64,000 bases of DNA from Achromobacter sp. Bel (GTDB lineage Bacteria > Pseudomonadota > Gammaproteobacteria > Burkholderiales > Burkholderiaceae_B): the NCBI RefSeq assembly GCF_012928505.1, contig NZ_JABBJN010000028.1, positions 20,774 to 84,773 on the forward strand, in the 5' to 3' direction. A program made the position numbers and the translations under genes. Below the pieces are notes generated by a model. That model saw nothing but the letters and a program-made list of their open reading frames with translations, did no database searches and was not told the DNA's origin. The first letter of the stretch is position 1, and every line of letters starts with the position of its first letter. Of this stretch, positions 8,945 to 16,942 are shown piece after piece.

Positions 8945-10123
8945 CTACTTCATCTGGCACGAAGCGGCGAAGGGGTCCTGGTACTGCGTCAGCACCGTGC
9001 CCGTCAGCTTGTTGGCCAGCTTGCCATCCGCGCCCGCCTCGACGACGCGCAGGTAGTAGTTCTGGATCGGATACTGATTGCGGTTGAACTTGAAGTCGCC
9101 TCGCACCGACTTGAAGTCCGCACGCCGCAAGGCCGGGCGCAACGCGTCCGCCTCCAGTTTGCCGCCGGTCTGGCGCACGGCGCTGTCCAGCAGCATGGCC
9201 GCGTCGTAGCCTTGCGAGGCATACAGCGTCGGGCTGCGGTTATAGGTCTTCTTGAAGTCTTCGACGAACTTGCGGTTGGCCGGGTTGTCCAGGTCGACGG
9301 CCCACTGCGAGGTATTGCGCAACCCCTGGATGGGCGCACCCACCGCCGCGATCGTGTCCTCGTCACCCGAAAAGCCGGGCGCCAGCAGCGCGATGTCCTT
9401 TGACAGGCCCGCGCCGTTGAACTGTTTGATGAAATTCACGCCCATGCCGCCGGGCAGGAAGAAGAACACCGCGTCCGGCTTGCTGGCGCGCAGCCGCGTG
9501 ATCTCGACCCCGTAGTCCAATTGGCCGAGCTGGGTGTAGATCTCTTCAGACAGGCCGCCCTTGTACAGGCGCTTGAAGCCGTTCAACGATTCGCGGCCAC
9601 CGGGATAGTCGGGCGCGATCAGGGCCACGCTTTTGTAGCCTTGGTCGGCGGCGTACTTGCCCATGGCGGCGGGAATGTCCTCGTTCTGCCACGCCACCGC
9701 GAAGAAATTCGGATTACAGCCCGCGCCCGCATAGTTTTCCGGCCCGGTATTGGTGCTGAGATAGATCGTCCCCGACTGCAGGATGGCCGGCATCACCGGC
9801 AACAGCACGTTCGAAAACACAATGCCCGTCATGATGTCCACGCGGTCGCGCTTGAGCAGGCGCTCTACGGCCTGGCGGCCGGTATCCGCCTTCTGCTGGT
9901 CGTCGGCCACCACCACTTCCGCCGGCAGCCCGCCCAGCTTGCCGCCCGTATGCTGCAGCGCCAGATTGAAGCCGTCGCGGATCTCGTTGCCCAGCGCCGA
10001 GCCCGGCCCGGACAGCGTGGTCAGCAACCCCACCTTGACCTTGTCGGCCGCCGAGGCCCCCGCCGCCGCCGCCATGCAGACCAACGCGGCCAGCGCGCGC
10101 CGGCTCCAGAGATTTCGATTCAT
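8945..10123 (-). CDS. ABC transporter substrate-binding protein, Liv/aromatic-acid type
   Basis: A 392-residue periplasmic binding protein (peripla_BP_6 type). The Sec signal peptide is residues 1 to about 24 (MNRNLWSRRALAALVCMAAA, ending near ASA), and the mature part begins ADKVKVGLLTTLSGPGSALG. It is the first gene of the minus-strand dioxygenase operon. It strongly resembles the binding protein at 30557-31720 (shared LAPDYPGG/MAPDYPAG, FFLPGGMGVNF/IFLPGGMGINF, KSVRGDF/PSVRGSF). No permease or ATPase gene accompanies it, so it probably works with a transporter encoded elsewhere, possibly the one at 26991-30353. I chose ATG 10123 over an ATG 111 bases upstream because the signal peptide starts here. 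Confidence 0.9.
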   Translation of the reverse strand: MNRNLWSRRALAALVCMAAAAGASAADKVKVGLLTTLSGPGSALGNEIRDGFNLALQHTGGKLGGLPAEVVVADDQQKADTGRQAVERLLKRDRVDIMTGIVFSNVLLPVMPAILQSGTIYLSTNTGPENYAGAGCNPNFFAVAWQNEDIPAAMGKYAADQGYKSVALIAPDYPGGRESLNGFKRLYKGGLSEEIYTQLGQLDYGVEITRLRASKPDAVFFFLPGGMGVNFIKQFNGAGLSKDIALLAPGFSGDEDTIAAVGAPIQGLRNTSQWAVDLDNPANRKFVEDFKKTYNRSPTLYASQGYDAAMLLDSAVRQTGGKLEADALRPALRRADFKSVRGDFKFNRNQYPIQNYYLRVVEAGADGKLANKLTGTVLTQYQDPFAASCQMK

Positions 10124-10323
10124 GAGCCACCCCGTTTCCACCGCCAGCCGCGCTGGCGGAAAGCTGACAGATCCCGTCTGCCGTCGGTTCATGCGTGCTG
10201 CCGATCCACGTCGCCTCCCAGCGTATGCCGCCAAGGCGCTCCGCTCTATCCGAATATGGTCGGTTTTATCCGGGATTCACTTAATTCCCAAGCCGGGACG
10301 ATTAAATTACTCTGGCCGCAGAT

Positions 10324-10339
10324 ACGGGAGCGTTCCCGT
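10324..10339. promoter_or_regulatory. Small palindrome in front of the AraC gene
   Basis: ACGGGA-GCGT-TCCCGT is a perfect six-base inverted repeat just upstream of the GGAGG ribosome-binding site of the AraC gene and within the 229-base divergent region shared with the dioxygenase operon. It could be a regulatory stem or operator. Confidence 0.3.
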
Positions 10340-10352
10340 CCCGGAGGCATCC

Positions 10353-11333
10353 ATGCACGGCTGGTCCCGACTCACGCTTGCGCCCTTGCTCAAACGGCGC
10401 GTGTTCAGCTCCACCCAGCAGGACGAGACCCGCACGCTCGTGTCCGAAGCATTGAAGGAACACCGACTGACCTGGAAGGGCGGCCGCGTGGACGCCGAAC
10501 TGAACCGGGGCCGCTTCGGCTCCTTGACGGTCTGTACGTTGCGCTACGGCGCCGAAGTCCACATCGAACCCGACCGCCTGCAGGACTTCATGCTGGTGCA
10601 AGTGCCGCTGCGCGGCCGCGCCTGCATCGACTGCGGCGACGAGCGCGTGAACGCCAACCCCGATTGCGCCGCCGTCATCGCCCCCAACCGCCCGCTGCGG
10701 CTGCACTGGGAAGCAGGCTGCGAACAACTGCTGCTGAAGATCCCCCGCGGCAAACTGGAAGCCATCGGCCGGCACGCCTTCGGCGACGCCGCCACCCGCC
10801 CGCTGGACTTCAGCCCCGCGCTACGCCTGGACACCCCTATCGGCGCCGTCTGGCGCAGCATGATGAGCGCCCTTATTCATCTCTTGCCCACCCTGGACGA
10901 CGGCGCCCCTCGCCCGCCCGCCGCGTGGCTGGAACACATGGAAGACAGCCTGATCCTGCACCTGCTCTACAACCAGCCCAACACCTGGCAGACCCAGTCC
11001 GGCCAAACCCCGGCCATCCCGCGCCGCCTGACGCTGGCCGAAACCTACATGCGCGACCACCTGGCCGCCCCCCTCACTCTGACCGACATCGCCCGCCACG
11101 CCGGCGCCAGCGCCACCGCCCTGACCCGCCTGTTCCAGGAACACCGCGACACCACCCCCATGAACGCGCTACGCGCGCTGCGGCTGGACACGGCAAGGCA
11201 AAAGCTGAAGACAAACGCCACCGCCAGCGTGACCGAGGTTGCGCTGGGCGTCGGGTTTGGACATCTGGGAAGGTTTTCGGAGTATTACCGGGAACGCTTC
11301 GGCGAATTGCCGAGGGAGACGCGACGCGGTTGA
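10353..11333 (+). CDS. AraC-family transcriptional regulator
   Basis: A 326-residue regulator. The N-terminal half is an AraC_binding_2-type sensor domain, as in XylS/FeaR-type regulators of aromatic genes (about residues 30-190, including MLVQVPLRGRACIDCGDE). The C-terminal 100 residues hold two helix-turn-helix motifs (LTLTDIARHAGASATALTRLF and the segment with VTEVALGVGFGHLGRFSEYY). The ATG at 10353 follows GGAGG at good spacing; the reading frame is open much further upstream, but that part lies over the divergent binding-protein gene. It is transcribed away from the dioxygenase operon and is the obvious candidate activator of it. Confidence 0.93.
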   Translation: MHGWSRLTLAPLLKRRVFSSTQQDETRTLVSEALKEHRLTWKGGRVDAELNRGRFGSLTVCTLRYGAEVHIEPDRLQDFMLVQVPLRGRACIDCGDERVNANPDCAAVIAPNRPLRLHWEAGCEQLLLKIPRGKLEAIGRHAFGDAATRPLDFSPALRLDTPIGAVWRSMMSALIHLLPTLDDGAPRPPAAWLEHMEDSLILHLLYNQPNTWQTQSGQTPAIPRRLTLAETYMRDHLAAPLTLTDIARHAGASATALTRLFQEHRDTTPMNALRALRLDTARQKLKTNATASVTEVALGVGFGHLGRFSEYYRERFGELPRETRRG

Positions 11334-11335
11334 TG

Positions 11336-11371
11336 GGGTCGCCGTACGGGGGTGCCACGTACGACGGACCC
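11336..11371 (+). terminator. Hairpin immediately after the AraC stop codon
   Basis: GGGTC (11336-11340) pairs with GACCC (11367-11371), and CGTAC with GTACG inside it, giving a two-part stem two bases after the stop codon. There is no U-tract. It sits between convergent genes. Confidence 0.35.
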
Positions 11372-11464
11372 GTAACGCCACGACGCAAGACGATGCGTAA
11401 GCGCCACGAGGCCGCCCCCGCGCCGGGCGTCAAAAGAACCCGCCCCCCGCCTCCCGTCAAAGCA

Positions 11465-11872
11465 TCAAGCCGCCGGCACCACAGCCGTCACTTCAATCTC
11501 CACCTTGGCCCGATCCTCAACCAGATCCGCCACTTCCACCGCCGTCATCGCCGGAAAATGCCGGCCGATGAACTCGCGGTAGTGTTTTCCGATCGCCGGA
11601 TACGCCGCCACGTACGCGTCCTTGTCCGTGACATACCAAGTCATCCGCACGATATGCTCAGGCTTGGCGCCGCCCTCGGCCAGGATGGCCACGATGTTCG
11701 ACAGCGTCTGGCGGACCTGGTCCGCCAAGTCATCCGATTCGAACTGCTGCTGGCCATTCCACCCCACCTGCCCGCCCACGAACACGAGCTTGCTGCCCAC
11801 CGTCATTTCGGTCAGCACGCCATTCGAATAGCCCCGGGGCGCCATCCAATCCGGCGGTTGCAGAATCTTCAT
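11465..11872 (-). CDS. RidA-family (YjgF) enamine/imine deaminase-like protein
   Basis: A 135-residue Rid protein. Family features include YSNGVLTEMTVGSKLVFVGGQVGWN, ADQVRQTLSNIVAILAEGGAKPEHIVRMTWYVTD and the C-terminal VADLVEDRAKVEIEVTAVV, where RidA enzymes carry the conserved Arg/Glu region. Rid proteins hydrolyse enamines and imines. It is the last gene of the 2-aminobenzoyl-CoA operon. The monooxygenase/reductase product of that pathway carries an enamine (2-amino-5-oxocyclohex-1-ene type), so hydrolytic release of ammonia is an attractive role; this is inference from chemistry and position. A short gap (51 bases) separates it from the thioesterase gene. Confidence 0.88.
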   Translation of the reverse strand: MKILQPPDWMAPRGYSNGVLTEMTVGSKLVFVGGQVGWNGQQQFESDDLADQVRQTLSNIVAILAEGGAKPEHIVRMTWYVTDKDAYVAAYPAIGKHYREFIGRHFPAMTAVEVADLVEDRAKVEIEVTAVVPAA

Positions 11873-11923
11873 AACGTCTCATCCTATTTTTAAGAAAACA
11901 AACTACAGGGTGGCCCGCGCCGC

Positions 11924-12349
11924 TTACGCCGCGCCGGCCAGATAATCCTGCATGCGTTCCCGCAAGTCCGCAGGCAGCGGCATCGACTTCATCGTCCGCA
12001 AATCCACTGTCACGATCGTCAGCGTCGCCGACAACCGCAACTGGCCGTCAGGCCCTTCGAAACGCACCAGCGCCTTGAACGACGCCCCGCCGATGCGCTG
12101 CACCTCCAGCGTCTGGCGCAAGCGTTCGTGCCAGCGGCTGGGCGCACTGAAATCGCACGTCACCGACGCCATCGGCGTGCCGATGTGACGATCCACATGC
12201 AGCGCGTGGAACGGCAGCCCCATGCCCTTGTCGAACCATTCTTCGACAAAGTCGTTGATCATCTCGAAATAGCGCGGGTAGAAGACAATGCCCGCCGGGT
12301 CACAATGACGGAAGCGGACTTCTACCTGGCTGATGAAAGGAGCGGCCAT
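11924..12349 (-). CDS. Acyl-CoA thioesterase, 4-hydroxybenzoyl-CoA thioesterase family
   Basis: A 141-residue hot-dog-fold protein. The active-site signature RFRHCDPAGIVFYPRYFEM puts the catalytic Asp at residue 17, followed by the helix FVEEWFDKGMG. Such enzymes hydrolyse aryl-CoA or acyl-CoA thioesters. Within a CoA-dependent aromatic pathway it may recover CoA from dead-end aryl-CoA, for example 2-aminobenzoyl-CoA that is not turned over. It lies 21 bases after the CoA ligase gene on the same strand. Confidence 0.9.
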   Translation of the reverse strand: MAAPFISQVEVRFRHCDPAGIVFYPRYFEMINDFVEEWFDKGMGLPFHALHVDRHIGTPMASVTCDFSAPSRWHERLRQTLEVQRIGGASFKALVRFEGPDGQLRLSATLTIVTVDLRTMKSMPLPADLRERMQDYLAGAA

Positions 12350-12370
12350 GATGATTTCCCGGTTGCCAGT

Positions 12371-14011
12371 TCAAGCCATCTTGCGCAGCGCGAAACGTTG
12401 CAGCTTGCCCGTTTCGGTACGGGGCAGCGCCGCCACGAATTCGATCGCGCGCGGGTATTTGTAAGGCGCGATGCTGGCCTTCACGAAAGTCTGCATCGCC
12501 GCCACGAGTTCATCGCTGGGCGCATAGCCCGGTTTCAGCACGACAAACGCCTTGACCAGCTGTCCGCGCTCGTCGCACGGCGCGCCCACCACGCCGCACT
12601 CCGCCACGGCCTCGTGGCGCAGCAGCGCGTCCTCGACTTCCGGACCGGCAATGTTGTAGCCCGCCGACACGATCATGTCGTCATTGCGCGCCTGGTAGAA
12701 CAGATAGCCTTCGTCGTCCTGCATGAAGGTGTCGCCTGGCAGGTTCCAGCCGCTCTGCACGAAGCGGCGCTGGCGCTCGTCGGCCAGGTAGCGGCAGCCG
12801 GTCGGCCCCTTGACGGCCAGCCGGCCCACCGTGCCGTTGGGCACCGGATTCATCTCGTCGTCCACCACCTGCGCCACATAGCCCGGGACGACCTTTCCAA
12901 TGGCACCCCGTTTGACCGACTCCGGCGGGCTGGACACGAACACGTGGATCATTTCCGTGCCGCCAATGCCGTCGATCATCTCGATGCCGCTGGCCTGCTT
13001 CCACAGTTGGCGGGTGGCGTCCGGCAAGGCTTCCCCGGCCGACACGCTTTTCTTCAACGACGACAGGTCGAACTTGCCGACCAGCGCCGCCATCTGGCGG
13101 TAGAACGTGGGCGCGGTGAAGACGATGGTGGCGCGAAAGTCCTGGATCAGTTCCAACAGGCTTTCCGGCGTCAGTTTTTCGGCCAGCACCGTGCTGGCGC
13201 CCACGCGCAGCGGGAAGCACAGCAAGCCGCCCAGGCCAAACGTGAAAGCCAGCGGCGGCGTGCCGCAGAAAATGTCGTCCGGCCCCGGCTTGATGACGTG
13301 CTTGGGGAACAGGTCGCACATCGCCAGCACATCGCGGTGGAAGTGCATGCAGCCCTTGGGCGAACCCGTCGTGCCGCTGGTGAACGCAATCAGGCACACG
13401 TCGTCGGCCGCCGTATCGCAGGCCGCGTAATCGTCCGGCTTGGCCGCGGCCAGCGCGTCCAGCGCATCCGGCGCCGCGTCATTGAAAACCATGATCTGCG
13501 ACAAGCCGGCGCAATGGTGCTCGTGGCCAGGCTGCGCGCAGAACAGGGCCTCGTCCTTCAGACGGGCATCGCACAGCACCGCCTGGATCTCCGCCTTCTC
13601 GATGATCTGCTTGAGCTCTTTGGCACGCAGCAGCGGCATCGTGGGCACCGTCACCAGGCCCGCCTTGATCGCCGCCAGCCAGGATGCCGCCATCATCGGG
13701 TTGTTCGGCCCGCGCAACAGCAGACGGTTGCCGGCGACAAGCTTCATGTCCTCGGTCAGCACGCGCGCGATGCGGTTCGTCAACGCGGCCAGTTCCCGGT
13801 AGGTCATCGTGGCCGGCTTGCCGTCCTGGCGCCAGCGCAGCGCGACACGCTCGCCGAAGCCGCGGTCGACCATGGCGTCGACGAGTTCGACGGCGCAATT
13901 GAACCGCTTCGGATAGGCCACGTCGGGGCCGTCCAGCAGGAATTCTGGCCATTGGTCGCCCGGGGGCAGATTGTCCCGGGCGAAAGTGTCGATGTGGGCG
14001 GAGCTTTCCAT
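12371..14011 (-). CDS. Aryl-CoA ligase (benzoate/2-aminobenzoate-CoA ligase type)
   Basis: A 546-residue member of the acyl-adenylate-forming family. The phosphate-binding loop is FTSGTTGSPKGCMHFH, the adenine-site region is IDGIGGTEMIHVF, the hinge region runs through GWNLPGDTF, and the C-terminal catalytic lysine is in PRTETGKLQRFALRKM. It should activate an aromatic acid with ATP and CoA in the cytoplasm. The operon partner (flavin monooxygenase/reductase fusion) makes 2-aminobenzoate the favoured substrate; salicylate or benzoate remain possible. It is 66 bases downstream of the acyl-CoA dehydrogenase gene. Confidence 0.92.
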   Translation of the reverse strand: MESSAHIDTFARDNLPPGDQWPEFLLDGPDVAYPKRFNCAVELVDAMVDRGFGERVALRWRQDGKPATMTYRELAALTNRIARVLTEDMKLVAGNRLLLRGPNNPMMAASWLAAIKAGLVTVPTMPLLRAKELKQIIEKAEIQAVLCDARLKDEALFCAQPGHEHHCAGLSQIMVFNDAAPDALDALAAAKPDDYAACDTAADDVCLIAFTSGTTGSPKGCMHFHRDVLAMCDLFPKHVIKPGPDDIFCGTPPLAFTFGLGGLLCFPLRVGASTVLAEKLTPESLLELIQDFRATIVFTAPTFYRQMAALVGKFDLSSLKKSVSAGEALPDATRQLWKQASGIEMIDGIGGTEMIHVFVSSPPESVKRGAIGKVVPGYVAQVVDDEMNPVPNGTVGRLAVKGPTGCRYLADERQRRFVQSGWNLPGDTFMQDDEGYLFYQARNDDMIVSAGYNIAGPEVEDALLRHEAVAECGVVGAPCDERGQLVKAFVVLKPGYAPSDELVAAMQTFVKASIAPYKYPRAIEFVAALPRTETGKLQRFALRKMA

Positions 14012-14077
14012 GTAATTCCCCTTGCGATGCGGTGCGGTGTGGTTGGCGTTGCAAAATGGCCAGGGCTCGATGGCCCC

Positions 14078-15250
14078 TTATGCCTTCAGCAATTCACGGG
14101 CGATGATCAACTTCTGCACTTCGGTGGCGCCTTCGTAGATACGCAGCGCTCTGATTTCCCTGTAAAGCTTCTCCACCGGCATCCCCGACACCACCCCCGC
14201 GCCCCCGAACATCTGGAGCGCGCGGTCGATCACGGTCTGCGCCGATTCCGTGGCCATCATCTTGGCCATCGCCGCTTCACGCGTGGTGCGCAGCTTTTGC
14301 ACGTCGCGCATCCACGCGGCGCGGTACGTCAACAGCGCCGAGGCGTCGATGGCGGTCGCCATGTCGCCCAGCGCGGCTTGCGTCAGTTGCAGGTCGGCCA
14401 GCGTCTGGCCGAACATGCGGCGCGACTTGGCGCGCGCCAAACCTTCATCCAGCGCCCGGCGGGCAAAACCCAGCGCGGCCGCCGCCACCGATGCGCGGAA
14501 AATATCCAGCGTCATCATGGCCAGCTTGAAACCCTGGCCCGCGTCGCCCAGGCGATGCGACACCGGGATGCGGCAGTTGTCGAACGTGATCGTGGCCAGC
14601 GGATGCGGCGCGATCAGTTCGATGCGTTCGCTGACCTCGAAGCCCGGCGTGTCGGCATCCACGACGAAGGCACTGATGCCGCGCGCGCCCGGCGCCTCGC
14701 CGGTGCGGGCGAAGACGACGTAGAAATCGGCGATGCCGCCGTTGGAAATCCAGGTCTTGGCGCCGTTCAGCACATAGTGGTCGCCGTCCAGCTTCGCTTC
14801 GCAAGCCAACGCGGCGACGTCCGACCCGGCGTCGGGTTCGGACAGCGCAAAGGCGGCGATCTTCTCGCCGCTTGCCACGCGCGGCAGGTAGCGTTGACGC
14901 AATTCGTCTGTGCCCATCAGCGAGATGGCACCACTGCCCAGGCCCTGCATCGCAAACGCGAAATCGGCCAGCCCTTCATGGCGGGCAAACGTTTCGCGCA
15001 GGATGCAGACGGCGCGGGAATCCACCTCCGGCAACGCGCCGCCCCAGGCGCCGCCGGGACCGCCCGCGACCGCGTAGCGCAGCCAGCCGGCCTGGCCCAT
15101 GGCCTTGACCAGCTTCTTGCACGCCGCATCCGCGTCGTGATGATCCACGTCGCCCAGCGACTTTTCGCACCAGGCGTCGACGTCACGGGCCAGCTTGCGG
15201 TGCGCGTCGTCGAAAAAGGGCCAGTCGAGCCAGCTAGCGTCACGCATCAT
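14078..15250 (-). CDS. Acyl-CoA dehydrogenase
   Basis: A 390-residue FAD-dependent acyl-CoA dehydrogenase. Diagnostic segments are [14 protein letters not shown] (FAD/substrate loop), [51 protein letters not shown], with the catalytic base Glu in YEGATE. It acts in the beta-oxidation-like part of the pathway that degrades the non-aromatic ring made by the monooxygenase/reductase. It begins with two consecutive ATG codons (15250 and 15247); the first overlaps the enoyl-CoA hydratase stop as TGATG, with GAGGGGAA upstream, so I use 15250. Confidence 0.93.
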   Translation of the reverse strand: MMRDASWLDWPFFDDAHRKLARDVDAWCEKSLGDVDHHDADAACKKLVKAMGQAGWLRYAVAGGPGGAWGGALPEVDSRAVCILRETFARHEGLADFAFAMQGLGSGAISLMGTDELRQRYLPRVASGEKIAAFALSEPDAGSDVAALACEAKLDGDHYVLNGAKTWISNGGIADFYVVFARTGEAPGARGISAFVVDADTPGFEVSERIELIAPHPLATITFDNCRIPVSHRLGDAGQGFKLAMMTLDIFRASVAAAALGFARRALDEGLARAKSRRMFGQTLADLQLTQAALGDMATAIDASALLTYRAAWMRDVQKLRTTREAAMAKMMATESAQTVIDRALQMFGGAGVVSGMPVEKLYREIRALRIYEGATEVQKLIIARELLKA

Positions 15251-16107
15251 CAGTTCCCCTCGAAGACCGGCTTCTGCTTGGCCACGAAGGCCTCGTAGGC
15301 GCGGTGGAAGTCGCGCGTCTGCATGCAGATGGCCTGCGCCTCGGCTTCGGCCTCGATGGCTTCGTCCACGCCCATGTTCCATTCCTGATGCAGCAGCTTC
15401 TTGGTGACGCCGTGCGCGAACGTCGGGCCCGCGGCCAGTTGCGCGGCCAGTGTCTGCGCGGCTTCGCCCAGCTTGTCGGCGTCGTGCAGGGCATTGAAAA
15501 AGCCCCAGCTGGCGCCCTCGTCGGCCGTCATGGCGCGGCCGGTGTACAGCAGTTCGGACGCGCGTCCCTGGCCGATCATGCGCGGCAGCAAAGTGCACGC
15601 GCCCATGTCGGCGCCCGCCAGGCCCACCCGCGTGAACAGGAAGGCGGTACGCGCGGCCGGTGTGCCCAGGCGCATGTCGGCGGCCAGCGCCACCATCGCG
15701 CCGGCGCCGGCGCAAACGCCGTCCACCGCGGCCACGATGGGCTGCGGGCAGGCGCGCATGGCCTTGACCAGATCGCCCGTCATGCGGGTGAAGTCCAGCA
15801 GTTCGGGCATGGTCATCTTGGTCAGGGGGCCGATGATCTCGTGTACATCGCCGCCCGAGCAGAAGTTGCCGCCCGCGCCCGTCACCACCACGACCTTGAC
15901 GTCGGTGGCATACACCAGCGAACGGAACAGGTCGCGCAGTTCGGCGTAGGAATCGAACGTCAACGGGTTCTTGCGTTCCGGCCGGTTCAAGGTGACCGTT
16001 CCGATCTTGCCATCGGCCGACACCTGCCACAGGAACGTCTTGGCCTGATAGCCGGCCAGCGGACGCTTGTGGTGCTTCATGGTGTGCTCTTCGGACTGGG
16101 TGCTCAT
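15250..16107 (-). CDS. Enoyl-CoA hydratase/isomerase family protein
   Basis: A 285-residue crotonase. The oxyanion-hole segment is [15 protein letters not shown], the second is [19 protein letters not shown], and [24 protein letters not shown] follows, as in the family. It probably hydrates a ring-derived enoyl-CoA, or hydrolyses the ring, in the CoA-dependent aromatic pathway. The first nine residues before M10 look dispensable, so translation could also start at M10. It lies 43 bases downstream of the SDR gene and overlaps the acyl-CoA dehydrogenase gene. Confidence 0.92.
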   Translation of the reverse strand: MSTQSEEHTMKHHKRPLAGYQAKTFLWQVSADGKIGTVTLNRPERKNPLTFDSYAELRDLFRSLVYATDVKVVVVTGAGGNFCSGGDVHEIIGPLTKMTMPELLDFTRMTGDLVKAMRACPQPIVAAVDGVCAGAGAMVALAADMRLGTPAARTAFLFTRVGLAGADMGACTLLPRMIGQGRASELLYTGRAMTADEGASWGFFNALHDADKLGEAAQTLAAQLAAGPTFAHGVTKKLLHQEWNMGVDEAIEAEAEAQAICMQTRDFHRAYEAFVAKQKPVFEGN

Positions 16108-16150
16108 GGTGTCTCCGTTCGTTATCCTGGGTGGGTGGGACGCGCCGGCC

Positions 16151-16942
16151 TCAGCCGGTCATCACTTCGCCGCCGTCCACGGCGATGGCCTGGCCGTTGA
16201 TGGAGGCGGACGCCGGCAGCGCCAGCCAGGCCACCGTCTCGGCCACTTCCTCGGGCTGCACCAGGCGGCCCTGCGGGTTGCGCTCGGCCAGCTTGGCCCG
16301 GGCGGCTTCCGGCGTCATGCCGGTCTTGTCCACAATGTTCGTCACCGCGCCGCGCACGATGTCGGTTTCGGTGTAGCCGGGGCACACCGCATTCACGGTG
16401 ACGCCCTTTTGCGCGGTTTCCAGCGCCAGCGACCGGGTCAACCCGATCACGCCGTGCTTGGCGGCGCAATAGGCGCTGACATAGCCGTACCCGATCAGCC
16501 CCGCCGTGCTGGCCACGTTGATCACCCGCCCCCACTTTTCCTGCAGCATGCCGGGCAACGCCGCCTGGATGCAGTGGAAGGTGCCGGTCAGGTTGACGGC
16601 GATCATCTGCTGCCACAGCGCGGAATCGGTGCGATCGAAACGCTGGCTCACGGCCTGGCCGGCGTTGTTCACCAACACCAGCACCGGGCCGAATTCCACT
16701 TCGGCTTGCGCGAAGGCCGCGCGCACCGATGCTTCGTCGGCGATGTCCGCGCTGACGGTCTGCACCTGGCCCAGGCTGGCCAGGCTGTCGGCGGCGGCGT
16801 CCAGCGACGCGCCGTCGCGGCCCAGCAGCGTGACGCGCGCGCCGCGCGCCAAGAGCGCGCGCGCGCTGGCCAGGCCAATACCGCGGGCGCCGCCCGTCAC
16901 CAGCGCGTGGCGTCCGGCGAGGGGTTGCGGGGTTGTCGTCAT
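16151..16942 (-). CDS. SDR-family oxidoreductase (likely 3-hydroxyacyl-CoA dehydrogenase)
   Basis: A 263-residue short-chain dehydrogenase with TGGARGIG near residue 17, LVNNAG, the catalytic Ser in NVASTAG, YCAAK for the Tyr-Lys pair and [14 protein letters not shown] after it. The [13 protein letters not shown] and [15 protein letters not shown] blocks resemble type-II 3-hydroxyacyl-CoA dehydrogenases in aromatic CoA operons. Its ATG overlaps the stop of the monooxygenase gene (ATGA, 16939-16942), so it is translationally coupled and likely handles a step soon after ring reduction. Confidence 0.9.
   Translation of the reverse strand: MTTTPQPLAGRHALVTGGARGIGLASARALLARGARVTLLGRDGASLDAAADSLASLGQVQTVSADIADEASVRAAFAQAEVEFGPVLVLVNNAGQAVSQRFDRTDSALWQQMIAVNLTGTFHCIQAALPGMLQEKWGRVINVASTAGLIGYGYVSAYCAAKHGVIGLTRSLALETAQKGVTVNAVCPGYTETDIVRGAVTNIVDKTGMTPEAARAKLAERNPQGRLVQPEEVAETVAWLALPASASINGQAIAVDGGEVMTG

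Noticed and set aside
9783..10352. N-terminal extension of the AraC gene
   Set aside because: The extra frame overlaps the divergent binding-protein gene; the ATG at 10353 has a GGAGG ribosome-binding site and fits the family length.
12128..15298. 1056-codon open frame on the plus strand, opposite the CoA-ligase/acyl-CoA dehydrogenase genes
   Set aside because: It overlaps four well-supported genes on the other strand and has the low-complexity Arg/His/Gln-rich composition of a frame read through GC-rich codon-position-3 sequence.
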